From Rhizobium sp. WSM4643 (lineage in GTDB: Bacteria; Pseudomonadota; Alphaproteobacteria; Rhizobiales; Rhizobiaceae), in the NCBI RefSeq assembly GCF_025152745.1, contig NZ_CP104040.1, forward strand, positions 1,798,001-1,862,000: a DNA stretch of 64,000 nt, given 5' to 3'. Position numbers and translations under genes: made by a program. Shown here in pieces: positions 48,751-60,268 of this stretch. Below the pieces are notes generated by a model. The model did not search any database. It saw only the letters and a program-made list of their open reading frames with translations, and had not been told where the DNA came from. Within the stretch, counting starts at the first letter, position 1; each line of letters opens with the position of its first letter.

Positions 48751-49331
48751 AATGGAATGTCGTTGGCGCTCTTCGACGACTGGTAGCTGGTCGACAGGGC
48801 GTCGTAGCGCGCCTTGATGCGGGCGGTCTGCGCCTTCAGCGCGTTTTTCAGCGTAGCCTCTTCGGTCTCGATGATATCGGCGATAGCAAAGCTGTTCCAG
48901 AAGGCGTTTTGCCTGCGGTAGCCGCCGGGTTCAAGCCCGAAGACTTCCTTGAGGATCTTCAAATCATGCGGAATGGCGAAGGCGTCGCGGGAATCCTCAT
49001 GGCTGAAGAAATAGTAGAAATTGTCGAAGCCCGCCCAGGTGATCGCCGACATGCACATGGTGCAGGGCTCGTGCGTCGACAGGAAGATCAGATCCTTGGT
49101 CGGCGGCTTGTCGCCAAGCTCGTAGAAGCGCTTCAGCGTATGTACCTCACCGTGCCAGAGCGGATTCTCCAGCTCGTTATTGGTCTCGGCGACGACGAGC
49201 GAAAGATCGGTTTTCCTTAAGATCGCTGCACCGAACACCTTGTTGCCAAGCGAAACGCCACGCTCCGTCAGCGGCAGGATATCCTCCTCCAGGACCGAAA
49301 GCAGGCGGGAGGCAATAGTCTTATCAGGCAT
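48744..49331 (-). CDS. Nucleoside/cytidine deaminase-like zinc protein
   Basis: The 195-residue protein has the zinc-deaminase motifs HGEVHTL (H-x-E) and EPCTMCMSAITWAGF (P-C-x2-C), with a C-terminal extension of about 80 residues containing YYFFSHEDSRDAFAIP. It belongs to the CDA/guanine-deaminase superfamily; the exact base or nucleoside substrate is unclear. The 266 bases upstream to cysG contain no gene. Confidence 0.8.
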   Translation of the reverse strand: MPDKTIASRLLSVLEEDILPLTERGVSLGNKVFGAAILRKTDLSLVVAETNNELENPLWHGEVHTLKRFYELGDKPPTKDLIFLSTHEPCTMCMSAITWAGFDNFYYFFSHEDSRDAFAIPHDLKILKEVFGLEPGGYRRQNAFWNSFAIADIIETEEATLKNALKAQTARIKARYDALSTSYQSSKSANDIPLN

Positions 49332-49597
49332 GACGGCCCTCCAGTTTTCTTCAGTCTATCGCCTTGGCGGCGCGGATGAAATGCGTCAGGCGCCGGTGGA
49401 CGTCTTTTGCCACAGGCTTTATACTGCGCTGCACCAAGCGGGCTGAGAAATATGCGGCTTTTTGGCAGCACGGGTGACTTTTCTCAAATCACTGACGGCA
49501 CGAGCAAAAGAATACCCGCTTGCCTGGGCTTTCGAATTTCTGTTCCTTCAATCCCTTGTCGATCAAGGGCATATTCCGGCAACTTCGAAGTGGATTG

Positions 49598-51037
<1,440 letters not shown>

Positions 51038-51039
51038 AT

Positions 51040-51354
51040 ATGGGTGACAGGGTTCTGACCGCCAACCGGCTGACGGACGGCATTGCCGTCTGGCTGGATG
51101 CGAATGGGAAGTGGTCGACCTCGCTGCAGGAGGCGCTCGTTGCCCGTCATGCCGAGGCCGTTGCGGCGCTTGAGGCGATCGGCAAGAAATCCTACGCCGA
51201 CAACGAGGTCGTTGACGTCGCCGTCGTTGACGTTCAGGAAACCAACGGCATTCTCTGGCCGCTTCGCCTTCGCGAGCGCATCCGCGCACAAGGCCCGACC
51301 ATGGAATATGCCCCGGGCTACGCTCCTGCCGATCCCGAATTCATTGCAGTCTGA
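51040..51354 (+). CDS. DUF2849-family protein in the sulfite-reduction operon
   Basis: The 104-residue soluble protein (MGDRVLTANRLTDGIAVWLD) is a member of the DUF2849 family, found mainly in alphaproteobacteria between cysG and cysI. No catalytic motif is visible. It lies two bases after cysG, with AAGGAGCTGAAT as ribosome site, and 8 bases before cysI. A helper role in sulfite reduction is inferred from position only. Confidence 0.8.
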   Translation: MGDRVLTANRLTDGIAVWLDANGKWSTSLQEALVARHAEAVAALEAIGKKSYADNEVVDVAVVDVQETNGILWPLRLRERIRAQGPTMEYAPGYAPADPEFIAV

Positions 51355-51362
51355 GGAAGACG

Positions 51363-53033
<1,671 letters not shown>

Positions 53034-53043
53034 GGAGGGGATG

Positions 53044-53556
53044 ATGACGAAGATCTGGAGAGAAACCGGTTTTGTCGAAAACGATCCCTGGGTGATCGAA
53101 ACCGAGGAGGTGAAGGCGACCGAGGAGCAGAAGCCGCTGCTTAGTCTCGACGAACTGATCGCCAAGGCCGACGAAAGCAACGATGTCGGCCTCGGCGTGC
53201 TGATCAGGCCGGCCGACGATGTGCGCCGGCTGGCGCCCTATCTCGATCGCCTGGAAATCGTCGCTGTCGCCTTTCCGGCTTTCAACGACGGCCGCGCCTT
53301 CAGCCATGCTTCGCTGCTGCGCCAGCGGCTCGGCTACACCAACGAGCTGCGCGCCGTCGGCGACGTGCTGATCGATCAGGTGCCGCTTATGCTGCGCGTC
53401 GGCATCGACAGCTTTTCCGTCAGCAACGCCACGGCGCTGAAGCGGCTGAGCGAAAACCGTCTTCCCGCCATTCCCCATCATTATCAGCCGGCGGTGCGTG
53501 ACGCCGAAGCCGGCAAGGGCTATAGTTGGCGCCGACAGGCGAAGCCGGCCGCATAA
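53044..53556 (+). CDS. DUF934-family protein (sulfite-reduction operon)
   Basis: The 170-residue protein fits DUF934: LGVLIRPADDVRRLAPYLDR, DGRAFSHASLLRQRLGY and ELRAVGDVLIDQV are its typical blocks. These proteins occur next to cysI in proteobacteria and are thought to act with sulfite reductase, but the mechanism is not known. ATG at 53044 is five bases from GGAGG; the one at 53041 is too close. Confidence 0.85.
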   Translation: MTKIWRETGFVENDPWVIETEEVKATEEQKPLLSLDELIAKADESNDVGLGVLIRPADDVRRLAPYLDRLEIVAVAFPAFNDGRAFSHASLLRQRLGYTNELRAVGDVLIDQVPLMLRVGIDSFSVSNATALKRLSENRLPAIPHHYQPAVRDAEAGKGYSWRRQAKPAA

Positions 53557-53595
53557 GCGGTCGCTCCGTCCTTATTACGATGGCGGAACGATAGC

Positions 53596-54807
53596 ATGAA
53601 GACATTCGAAGTGGCTGTGATCGGTGGCGGTCTCAGCGGCATGATCGCCGCAATCGCGCTGGCGCGCGGCGGTCGCAACGTCGCGTTGGTAGCGCCTCTC
53701 GCTTCGAAAGAAGACCGGCGCACCACGGCGCTGATGGATCAGTCGATCCGCTTCCTCGACCGCCTGGCGCTCTGGGAAAAGCTCCGCCCCGCAGCCGCCC
53801 CTCTCTCCAGCATGCGCATCGTCGACGGCACCGACAGGCTGCTGCGCGCGCCGACCACCACCTTCCGCGCGGCCGATGTCGGCCTGGATGCCTTCGGCTA
53901 CAATTTCCCCAACAGGGCGCTGATCGATATCCTCGAAGAGGCCGCTGCCGGCGAGGGCAATATCACCCGTTTCACCGATATGGCCGAATCGATCGACATA
54001 TCAGCCGAAGTGGTCTCGATCACGCTTGCCGGCGGCGAGATGCTGTCGGCCGATTTTGCCGTCGGCGCCGATGGCCGCGGCTCGAAGCTGCGCGAAACAT
54101 CAGGCATTACCGTGCGCAACTGGTCCTATCCGCAATCGGCCATGGTGCTGAATTTCGCCCATTCGCTGCCGCACCAGAACATCTCGACCGAGTTTCACAC
54201 CAAACACGGTCCCTTCACCCAGGTGCCGCTGCCGGGAAGCCGCTCCAGCCTCGTCTGGGTGCAGGATCCCGCTGAGGCGACGAGCCGGATGGAATTGCCG
54301 CTTGCCGAGCTCGGCGCTCTTGTCGAGGCACGCATGCAGTCCATGCTCGGTAAGGTTGATGTCGAGGAGGGTGTCCAGGTCTGGGCGTTGTCCGGCATGA
54401 TGGCGCATCGTTTCGGCAAGGGGCGCGTCGCGCTGATCGGCGAGGCCGCCCATGTCTTCCCGCCGATCGGCGCGCAGGGGCTGAACCTCAGCCTGCGCGA
54501 TATCATGGCGCTTGCCGATATCCTTTGCGACAGGGCGGAATTGCCGGTGCCGGCCGATGCCGGCGAAAGCTTCGACCGCAGGCGCCGCGCCGATATCATG
54601 ACGCGCACGGCCAGTGTCGATCTTCTCAACCGCTCGCTGCTCTCGGATTTCCTGCCCGTGCAGATGCTGCGCGCTGCCGGCCTGCATATCCTCTCGGCGA
54701 TACCGCCGCTGCGCAACATCGTCATGCGCGAGGGCATCGAGCCCGGCCGCGGCTTCCGCGATATTCCGGATGCGCTACGGGAAAAGCTGAAGCGGAAGAA
54801 GGCCTGA
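53596..54807 (+). CDS. UbiH/COQ6-family FAD-dependent hydroxylase
   Basis: Ubiquinone-biosynthesis-type monooxygenase. The 403-residue protein has the N-terminal dinucleotide fold VIGGGLSGMIAAIALARGG, a central ADFAVGADGRGSKLRE, and GRVALIGEAAHVFPPIGAQG for FAD ribityl binding. Which ring position it hydroxylates (UbiH, UbiF, UbiI or UbiL type) cannot be told from sequence alone. Its 3' end overlaps a decayed transporter gene on the other strand. Confidence 0.88.
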   Translation: MKTFEVAVIGGGLSGMIAAIALARGGRNVALVAPLASKEDRRTTALMDQSIRFLDRLALWEKLRPAAAPLSSMRIVDGTDRLLRAPTTTFRAADVGLDAFGYNFPNRALIDILEEAAAGEGNITRFTDMAESIDISAEVVSITLAGGEMLSADFAVGADGRGSKLRETSGITVRNWSYPQSAMVLNFAHSLPHQNISTEFHTKHGPFTQVPLPGSRSSLVWVQDPAEATSRMELPLAELGALVEARMQSMLGKVDVEEGVQVWALSGMMAHRFGKGRVALIGEAAHVFPPIGAQGLNLSLRDIMALADILCDRAELPVPADAGESFDRRRRADIMTRTASVDLLNRSLLSDFLPVQMLRAAGLHILSAIPPLRNIVMREGIEPGRGFRDIPDALREKLKRKKA

Positions 54808-54945
54808 TCGGATCACGATCAGCCAGAGCGGAACCGTCACCACCGAAAGCAGCATCGTGATCAGGATCGTCGCTGAGGCGCGCTCCTGCCAGACGCCGTA
54901 TTGCTGGCCGATGACGAAGACATTAGTCGCTGACGATTTCGGCCA
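54775..54945 (-). pseudogene. Truncated AEC-family transporter (C-terminal fragment)
   Basis: The minus-strand frame ends SSATNVFVIGQQYGVWQERA and SATILITMLLSVVTVPLWLI, with stop at 54775. ATNVFVxxQxYGVxxERAS followed by a last membrane helix is the C-terminus of auxin/malonate efflux carriers. Nothing resembling the first ~270 residues lies upstream; instead there are palindromic repeats. The gene was probably cut when the adjoining accessory DNA was acquired. Confidence 0.65.
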
Positions 54946-54994
54946 AGAGATCTTCCAGGAAGCGAGGATGATCGGTGGGTCAGGATCTGACTTA

Positions 54995-55097
54995 AGCAAT
55001 TCCAGCAAAAGTGTGTCGCGGTTTTGCGTCCGGAATTGCGCAGAAACAAGAGCAATTCCAGCAAAAGTGTGTAGCGGTTTTTGCGTTCGGAATTGCT
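54995..55097. repeat. Two tandem copies of a 45-47-bp palindromic repeat
   Basis: Each copy begins AGCAATTCCAGCAAAAGTGT and ends CGGAATTGC (54995-55039 and 55051-55097), so each is itself an inverted repeat (GCAATTCC...GGAATTGC). The copies differ at only a few positions. Similar palindromes are, from memory, abundant in Rhizobium intergenic DNA. Confidence 0.8.
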
Positions 55098-55113
55098 CAA
55101 AAAACAAACCAGT

Positions 55114-55150
55114 AGAGCGTGGACTCATTCACGCGATGAGTACACGCTCT
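55114..55150. repeat. Inverted repeat AGAGCGTGGACTCAT / ATGAGTACACGCTCT
   Basis: Arms of 15 bases with one mismatch around a 7-base centre, directly before the 3' end of the MBL gene. It could serve as its transcript end. Confidence 0.65.
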
Positions 55151-55172
55151 AAGATCCCAACCCAACGATCGA

Positions 55173-56108
55173 TCAGTAGTCCCAGAAGGCCGCTACCCAG
55201 CGAAAGGCGTCGCCGTCGACCGCTACCCGGCCGACTGACGGGAACGGCAGGTGAGTGGCCACCAGTTGCTCGCCGGTATCCGCCAGTTCCCGCAACAGAC
55301 GGAGGCGAACGCGCGCCGCCTCCTCGGGGTCGTGTTCGAAGCCGTTGAACCAGTCGGGGTGTTCGAACCCGACCGCGAATACGGCGTCGCCGGCAAACAT
55401 CAGCCGGTCGCCGCCGGATGTCAGGCGGATCACGCTGTGCCCCGGGGTGTGGCCGCCGGTGCGATGGACGACCACGCCCGGCGCCACCTCGTACTCGTCA
55501 TCGAACAGCCTGAAATGGCTGCGATACTCTTCGGCGAACCGCTTGGCGGTCGCCCGAAGCGCGTCTGGAAAGCCCGGCGGCATGGAGACCCGGGAGAAAT
55601 CGGGTGCCTCCCAGAACTTGACCTCGGCGGCCGCCACGTGGATCCGCAGGTCAGGACGCAACTGGTCCTTCACCCCATCGACGAGCAGCCCGCCAATATG
55701 GTCCATGTGCATGTGGGTCAGCACCACGTCGGTCACCGACGCAAGATCGATGCCGGCGGCTTCCAGTCGCTTCATCAACTGCCCGGCCCGCGGCAGATGC
55801 AAGTCCGGGTCGATCCCCAGCCCGGCGTCGAGGAGTATGGTCTGGTCGCCGCTGCGCACCACGACCACGTTCAGCGCCCAGTCGAAAGCATCCGCTGGCA
55901 GGAACATCTCTTTCAGCCAAGCCGCTCGGACGGTGGGATCGGCGTTGTGTCCCAGCATCGCGGTTGGGAGCGGTAGCACTCCATCGCTGACCACCAGCAC
56001 CTCAATCTCGCCGATCTGCACCGCGTAGCGCGACGGAACCAATTCGTCGAGCCGAGGTCTGCCGGGGTGTGCGGTGTTTTCCAGGCTCATCTTTGTCTCA
56101 AGGTTCAT
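55173..56108 (-). CDS. MBL-fold metallo-hydrolase (OPHC2/lactonase-like)
   Basis: The 311-residue protein has the dinuclear-metal motif HMHMDHIGG, GGHTPGHS and FAGD, as in metallo-beta-lactamase-fold hydrolases. Overall layout resembles OPHC2-like phosphotriesterases and quorum-quenching lactonases; the substrate is not predictable. No signal peptide is seen. AGAAGGAGACGAAC precedes the start. It is the first gene inside the second accessory block. Confidence 0.8.
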   Translation of the reverse strand: MNLETKMSLENTAHPGRPRLDELVPSRYAVQIGEIEVLVVSDGVLPLPTAMLGHNADPTVRAAWLKEMFLPADAFDWALNVVVVRSGDQTILLDAGLGIDPDLHLPRAGQLMKRLEAAGIDLASVTDVVLTHMHMDHIGGLLVDGVKDQLRPDLRIHVAAAEVKFWEAPDFSRVSMPPGFPDALRATAKRFAEEYRSHFRLFDDEYEVAPGVVVHRTGGHTPGHSVIRLTSGGDRLMFAGDAVFAVGFEHPDWFNGFEHDPEEAARVRLRLLRELADTGEQLVATHLPFPSVGRVAVDGDAFRWVAAFWDY

Positions 56109-56229
56109 GTTCGTCTCCTTCTGACCGCCGCCTTAAACACGGCATCGACGACGCTATATGGAGCTGAGTTTGCGATCGATTGGTCGAGGGATAAGGACGA
56201 GTGGGGCCGAGGGACAGGGCAAGCCATAC

Positions 56230-56316
56230 CACGGCATAGGTGCAGGCCTCGCTTTTTGCTGCCGGCGGCGTGCTGATGGGGCGGCGTCGATCAGATCGGC
56301 GAACGCGGCGAGCCTG
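56230..56316 (-). mobile_element. IS5-like transposase relic 1
   Basis: On the minus strand DLID is followed, after a frame change, by HQHAAGSKKRG, which resembles the D-x6-RAHQHAAGxKKG block of IS5-group transposases. The bases 56261-56316 also align with 61711-61785. Only this fragment remains; the identification is tentative. Confidence 0.35.
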
Positions 56317-56805
56317 CTACCGCCATTTCTCAATGAGAAATCCCGATGGTCCTTGAACGGGATCGGTGTGGGGTAGGGGAACTGACGAGATTTTCGTCAG
56401 CGTCTCGCTTGAAGCAGCCGAAGTCTGAATGTCGGCATGCTGTCCCTTAGGATAAGCGCCGATGACCTGGAAGTCCGACGTGCAATCGAGATTTCGGTGC
56501 CCTGTCCCGGCTGGAAGCACCAGACAGTCTCCGGCCGCCACCGCTATTGCTTGACCGCCGGGACCACCAATCAGCAGCGTGGCGCTACCACGTGCAATTC
56601 CCAGCACTTCATGGGCACCGGAATGGTAGTGCTGGTAATCGAAGACACCGTTTGTCCAGATGCCTGTCCAACCGTTTGCCGCGAAGCGACGCTCGAAATC
56701 GATCGGTCCGCCGTCGGCAAACAGCCCTCTGTAAAGCAATACAGGAAAATGCGGGTTGTTTGGGACCCAGTCGCTCGGCCCGAAAATGATCGTCTCGGTG
56801 TTCAT
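56317..56805 (-). CDS. YjlB-type cupin protein
   Basis: The 162-residue single-domain cupin has WVPNNPHFPVLLYRG, then GVFDYQHYHSGAHEVLGIARG (metal-binding histidines) and LPAGTGHRN. This is the COG4297/YjlB layout, a family without assigned function. ATG at 56805 follows GGGAATTC. Downstream lie a transposase relic and the MBL gene on the same strand. Confidence 0.8.
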   Translation of the reverse strand: MNTETIIFGPSDWVPNNPHFPVLLYRGLFADGGPIDFERRFAANGWTGIWTNGVFDYQHYHSGAHEVLGIARGSATLLIGGPGGQAIAVAAGDCLVLPAGTGHRNLDCTSDFQVIGAYPKGQHADIQTSAASSETLTKISSVPLPHTDPVQGPSGFLIEKWR

Positions 56806-57098
56806 GCTGAATTCCCAAGCTAGTCGTCGATTGCCTCGACGCAACGGCCATCGAGCCGTCGACGTTGTTCGCCCAAGTCTTTCGCCGCGTTCTCCATTGA
56901 ATCATCTGCGCTGATGTTCTCGTGGCTAAACCTTGGCGGTGGCCAGCGGTTCCTTGACGTGCCGTCTTTTCGACAAGTTACCGGTCTGCGAAAGGGTCAG
57001 AATTGGAAGGCTTTGGAAGGGCCGCCAGCCCGCCACCGCAGCGCATCGCGGAGACAACTTCCGGCGAAGACGGTGCAGTGGCCAGTCGGTGGCGTCCG
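56806..57098. other. Intergenic, no gene seen
   Basis: The 293 bases between the SDR stop and the cupin start contain no supportable gene, repeat or hairpin; presumably part holds the cupin promoter. Confidence 0.5.
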
Positions 57099-57890
57099 TC
57101 AGAGCGTGTCGATCAGGCCTCCGTCCACGCGCATCGAAGCTCCAGTCGTTGCGGACGCCAAAGGGGAGGCCAGATAGGTGACGAGATTGGCAATTTCCTC
57201 GACGCTCGCGGCGCGTTGGATGATCGAACCGGCGCGGTGCTTCTTGACGAAGTCCGCTGCCACCTCCTCGATCGGTTTCCCCGTCTTCGCACGTTCCTCT
57301 GCGAGCATCGCCTCGACGCCCTCCGACAGCGTGGGGCCGGGAAGGACTGAGTTCACGGTGACGCCGGTGCCAGCCATGCGCTTGGCAAGGCCGCGGGCGA
57401 CCGCGATGTCCGCGGTCTTGCTGACACCGTAGTGGATCATTTCGACCGGTATGTTAAAGCCGGATTCAGACGCGATGAAGATGACGCGGCCCCAATCGAG
57501 CTTCTGCATGCCCGGAAGATATGCGCGCGAAAGCCTGACGGCGGACATGACGTTCACCTGCCAGTGGCGGTCCCATACCTCGTCGTCCGCATCGAAGAAG
57601 TCTAGCGGCTGGAAGATGCCCGCGTTGTTGATGAGGATGTCGACGTGAGGAACTTGGGCGACAAGAGCGTCACATCCGGCAGCGGTGGCGAGATCCGCTG
57701 CCGCCGCGGTCACGCTTCCCTTGGCGCCTTCGCCTTTCAGGCGACCGGCGGCCTTCGCGGTCTTTTCCTCGGACCGGCCGTTGACCACCACGTCCGCGCC
57801 CGCCCTCGCGAGCTGGCGGGCGATTGCGTATCCAATGCCTTCAGTGGATCCGGTAACCAGAGCGGTCTTGGCTGTGAGGTCGATCTGCAT
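57099..57890 (-). CDS. Short-chain dehydrogenase/reductase (classical SDR)
   Basis: The 263-residue Rossmann protein has TGSTEGIGYAIA (TGxxxGIG), NNAG, the catalytic Ser in IFIASESGF, and Y-x3-K in YGVSKTAD. The C-terminus ends MRVDGGLIDTL as in FabG-like members. ATG at 57890 follows AGGAGCAGAAG; in-frame sequence upstream is not conserved. Substrate unknown; it may work with the aldehyde dehydrogenase encoded upstream. Confidence 0.88.
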   Translation of the reverse strand: MQIDLTAKTALVTGSTEGIGYAIARQLARAGADVVVNGRSEEKTAKAAGRLKGEGAKGSVTAAAADLATAAGCDALVAQVPHVDILINNAGIFQPLDFFDADDEVWDRHWQVNVMSAVRLSRAYLPGMQKLDWGRVIFIASESGFNIPVEMIHYGVSKTADIAVARGLAKRMAGTGVTVNSVLPGPTLSEGVEAMLAEERAKTGKPIEEVAADFVKKHRAGSIIQRAASVEEIANLVTYLASPLASATTGASMRVDGGLIDTL

Positions 57891-58266
57891 CTTCTGCTCC
57901 TGTGAGGTTGGATGAGAGAACGTATGAACTGGCGACCGATCGCGCAACAGCCTATGATGCGGATAATCCTTTCCCTTCCATTGGGGCGGCCGGGGCCTAG
58001 AACCGAAGTAGCTCTCGCCAGGTTTATCGAAGTCGCCGATCCGGCCCGCCTGGAAGACAATGATCGCACCTTCTTCACTACGGCGGGCTTTTTTGGCGCT
58101 TCACGACGGGAATGCCAGCCAACCCCTGGTCACAAACATCGCGCAGATCATCGCGGGTGGTGGCGGGCAAAAAGCTACGATGGTCGCCAGAACAGCGGTA
58201 TTCTGACCTGCGTCGTGGATGCATCGATCGCATCCACGACGTTCTGTTGCCCGAGGCTAGACGCGC
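57891..58266. other. Intergenic between SDR and aldehyde dehydrogenase genes
   Basis: 376 bases; a plus-strand frame of about 120 codons lacks domain similarity or a ribosome site. The only structure is a perfect 12-bp palindrome at 58211-58241 near the end of the dehydrogenase gene. Confidence 0.5.
58211..58241. terminator. Perfect 12-bp hairpin downstream of the aldehyde dehydrogenase
   Basis: CGTCGTGGATGC and GCATCCACGACG around ATCGATC, 26 bases after the minus-strand stop. No T tract follows on either strand, so termination is only suggested. Confidence 0.5.
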
Positions 58267-59796
58267 TTAGAATGGTTTGAGCGGCTCGGGAAGCAGATCT
58301 ATCGGAAAGTCCTGATAGGAGACCGGGCGTAGGAAGCGATGGATCGCCAAGGTCCCGACCGAGGTCGATCGTCCGTCCGATGTGGCTGGATAGGGTCCGC
58401 CATGGACCATCGCCGGGGATACCTCGACCCCGGTTCCGAAGCCGTTGACGAGAAGTCGGCCGGCCAGAAGCTCCAACTGCGAGATCATCGGCGAGGCGGC
58501 CCCGATGTCTCCGGCGTCCGCGTGCAGGGCGATGGTCAACTGACCTTCCAGGGATCCCACGACCCTTCGCAACTCCTCATCGTCACGGCAGCGGACGATC
58601 AGTCCTGAGGCGCCGAAAACCTCTTGTTGAAGTTCCGGATTCGCGAGGAACGCAGCCGCGGTCGTCTCGAAGAGCGCCGCCGCGGCCTGATGGGGCGTCC
58701 CCTCCTTCCCAACGGCCACTTGCGAAACGGAAGACGATGACGACAGCCTTGCGACGCCATTGCGATATGCATCACAGATGCCACCAGTGAGCATTGTTTG
58801 AGCCTGCGATTCCGAAAGCGCTGCGGCGGCACTCCCGATGAAGGCATCGAGGCCCGCACCCTCGACGGCGATGATCAGGCCAGGATTGGTGCAGAACTGG
58901 CCAGCGCCGAGGATCAGAGAGGAGACGAACGATTTTCCGATCTCCGCTCCTCTGCTGCGAAGTGCATTGGGATAGAGGATGACAGGGTTGATGCTGCTCA
59001 TTTCGGCGTAGACAGGTATCGGCTGCTTCCGCTCCGAGGCAATCTTCATCAGCGCGGTGCCGCCACGGCGCGAGCCCGTGAAGCCGACGGCGCGTATGCG
59101 GTGGTCGGCGACCAGAGCCTGGCCCACCTCGAATCCCGCGTCGAACAAAAGCCCAAACGTCCCCCGCGGAAGGCCGCATGCTGCGACCGCGTCCGCGACG
59201 GCTCTGCCGACCAGCTCGGACGTGCCGGGATGGGCGGAGTGCGCCTTGACGATAACCGGGCAGCCGGCGGCGAGGGCGGAGGCGGTGTCACCGCCAGCGA
59301 CAGAGAAGGCGAGGGGAAAATTCGATGCCCCGAACACCGCGACAGGGCCGAGAGCAACGTTTCGCAGGCGAAGGTCCGGCTTTGCAACTGGCCTGCGCTC
59401 CGTATCAGCCGGATCAAAGCGAAGTTCCTGAAACCTGCCGTCGCGAATCTCCTTGGCGAACAGGCGAAGCTGGCCGACGGTCCTGGCGCGCTCTCCCTCG
59501 ATACGACCGCGTGGCAGGCCAGTCTCGTCAATCGCTCGCAGGACGAGATCGTCGCCGATTGCGACGATGCCTTCGGCGATTGCTTCCAGGAACCGAGCTC
59601 GATCGTCGAGCGACGTCTCCTTGTAGATCGGGAAGGCGTCCCACGCCAAACTCGTGGCCGCTTCCACCTGCTCCTTCGTCGCGCCGGCGAAGCGCGGTTC
59701 CATCGGGTTGCCGTTGGCGGGATTGATTGCGGAGAATGCCGCGGCCGCGCCGCGCACGTTTGCGCCGCCGATAATCAGGTCGCCGGAGAGTGTCAT
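58267..59796 (-). CDS. Aldehyde dehydrogenase (2-oxoglutarate semialdehyde dehydrogenase-like)
   Basis: The 509-residue NAD(P)-dependent enzyme has [20 protein letters not shown] for cofactor binding, the general-base Glu in [11 protein letters not shown] and the nucleophile Cys in [10 protein letters not shown]. The F-G-A-S-N-F-P variant and the QFCTNPG context match alpha-ketoglutaric semialdehyde dehydrogenases used in sugar-acid or hydroxyproline catabolism. ATG at 59796 follows GAAAGGATCC, an identical ribosome leader to that of the LLM gene. Confidence 0.85.
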   Translation of the reverse strand: MTLSGDLIIGGANVRGAAAAFSAINPANGNPMEPRFAGATKEQVEAATSLAWDAFPIYKETSLDDRARFLEAIAEGIVAIGDDLVLRAIDETGLPRGRIEGERARTVGQLRLFAKEIRDGRFQELRFDPADTERRPVAKPDLRLRNVALGPVAVFGASNFPLAFSVAGGDTASALAAGCPVIVKAHSAHPGTSELVGRAVADAVAACGLPRGTFGLLFDAGFEVGQALVADHRIRAVGFTGSRRGGTALMKIASERKQPIPVYAEMSSINPVILYPNALRSRGAEIGKSFVSSLILGAGQFCTNPGLIIAVEGAGLDAFIGSAAAALSESQAQTMLTGGICDAYRNGVARLSSSSSVSQVAVGKEGTPHQAAAALFETTAAAFLANPELQQEVFGASGLIVRCRDDEELRRVVGSLEGQLTIALHADAGDIGAASPMISQLELLAGRLLVNGFGTGVEVSPAMVHGGPYPATSDGRSTSVGTLAIHRFLRPVSYQDFPIDLLPEPLKPF

Positions 59797-59933
59797 CGTG
59801 GATCCTTTCAAAATGAGAAGCCATGGCCGCCCTCGCATTCTGAATGGAGGCTTTGCGTAACCGTCTGAGTATGGCTGTCGAACTCACATAGGCATCCACG
59901 GCCGGTATGCCAAGCCTTCGCTCATCAAAAGTA

Positions 59934-60020
59934 TTACTTTTCAAGCCGTGCTAGATGCGGCGCGCCCATTGCGACCGCCGGATGCTGATGATCCTTGATC
60001 ACGGTTTTGAGCACGCTCAT
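59934..60020 (-). CDS. Possible small protein, 28 aa
   Basis: ATG at 60020 follows ACGGAGGCAGGC, a good ribosome site, and overlaps the stop of the small frame before it as ATGA. The product starts MSVLKTVIKDHQHPAVAMGA. No family is recognised. It could be real or a truncated remnant; evidence is only start context and coupling. Confidence 0.25.
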   Translation of the reverse strand: MSVLKTVIKDHQHPAVAMGAPHLARLEK

Positions 60021-60145
60021 GCCTGCCTCCGTTTAGGCGGGTAGCCCTTGTTCGCCTTGCGGCGCGCGCTCCCTTCGGTTTCCGATTGATGCGTTGGCTC
60101 GGCTCGTGCGCGAGTTCGGGCCCATCTCGGAAGGCGTTCCTGCAT
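60017..60145 (-). CDS. Possible small basic protein, 42 aa
   Basis: ATG at 60145 with AGGAGCGAGTTGGAA upstream; the product is very basic and ends RRKANKGYPPKRRQA. It overlaps the next small frame by ATGA. It lies in the 472-base gap between the LLM and aldehyde dehydrogenase genes. No homologue recognised. Confidence 0.25.
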   Translation of the reverse strand: MQERLPRWARTRARAEPTHQSETEGSARRKANKGYPPKRRQA

Positions 60146-60268
60146 TTCCAACTCGCTCCTATCAGAGCGAGGGCGGAGGCGGCTTCGCGCGACGATTTCA
60201 CGAACCTGCGGCCGGGACGGGCCGTGAAATTCGCTTCGAGGACCGGCGAGGAAACGCTGACTCGTGAG

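Noticed and set aside
54995..55150. Possible CRISPR array, because of two similar repeats in a row
   Set aside because: Only two copies, each a self-complementary 45-47-bp palindrome, separated by 11 bases; no spacers or cas genes.
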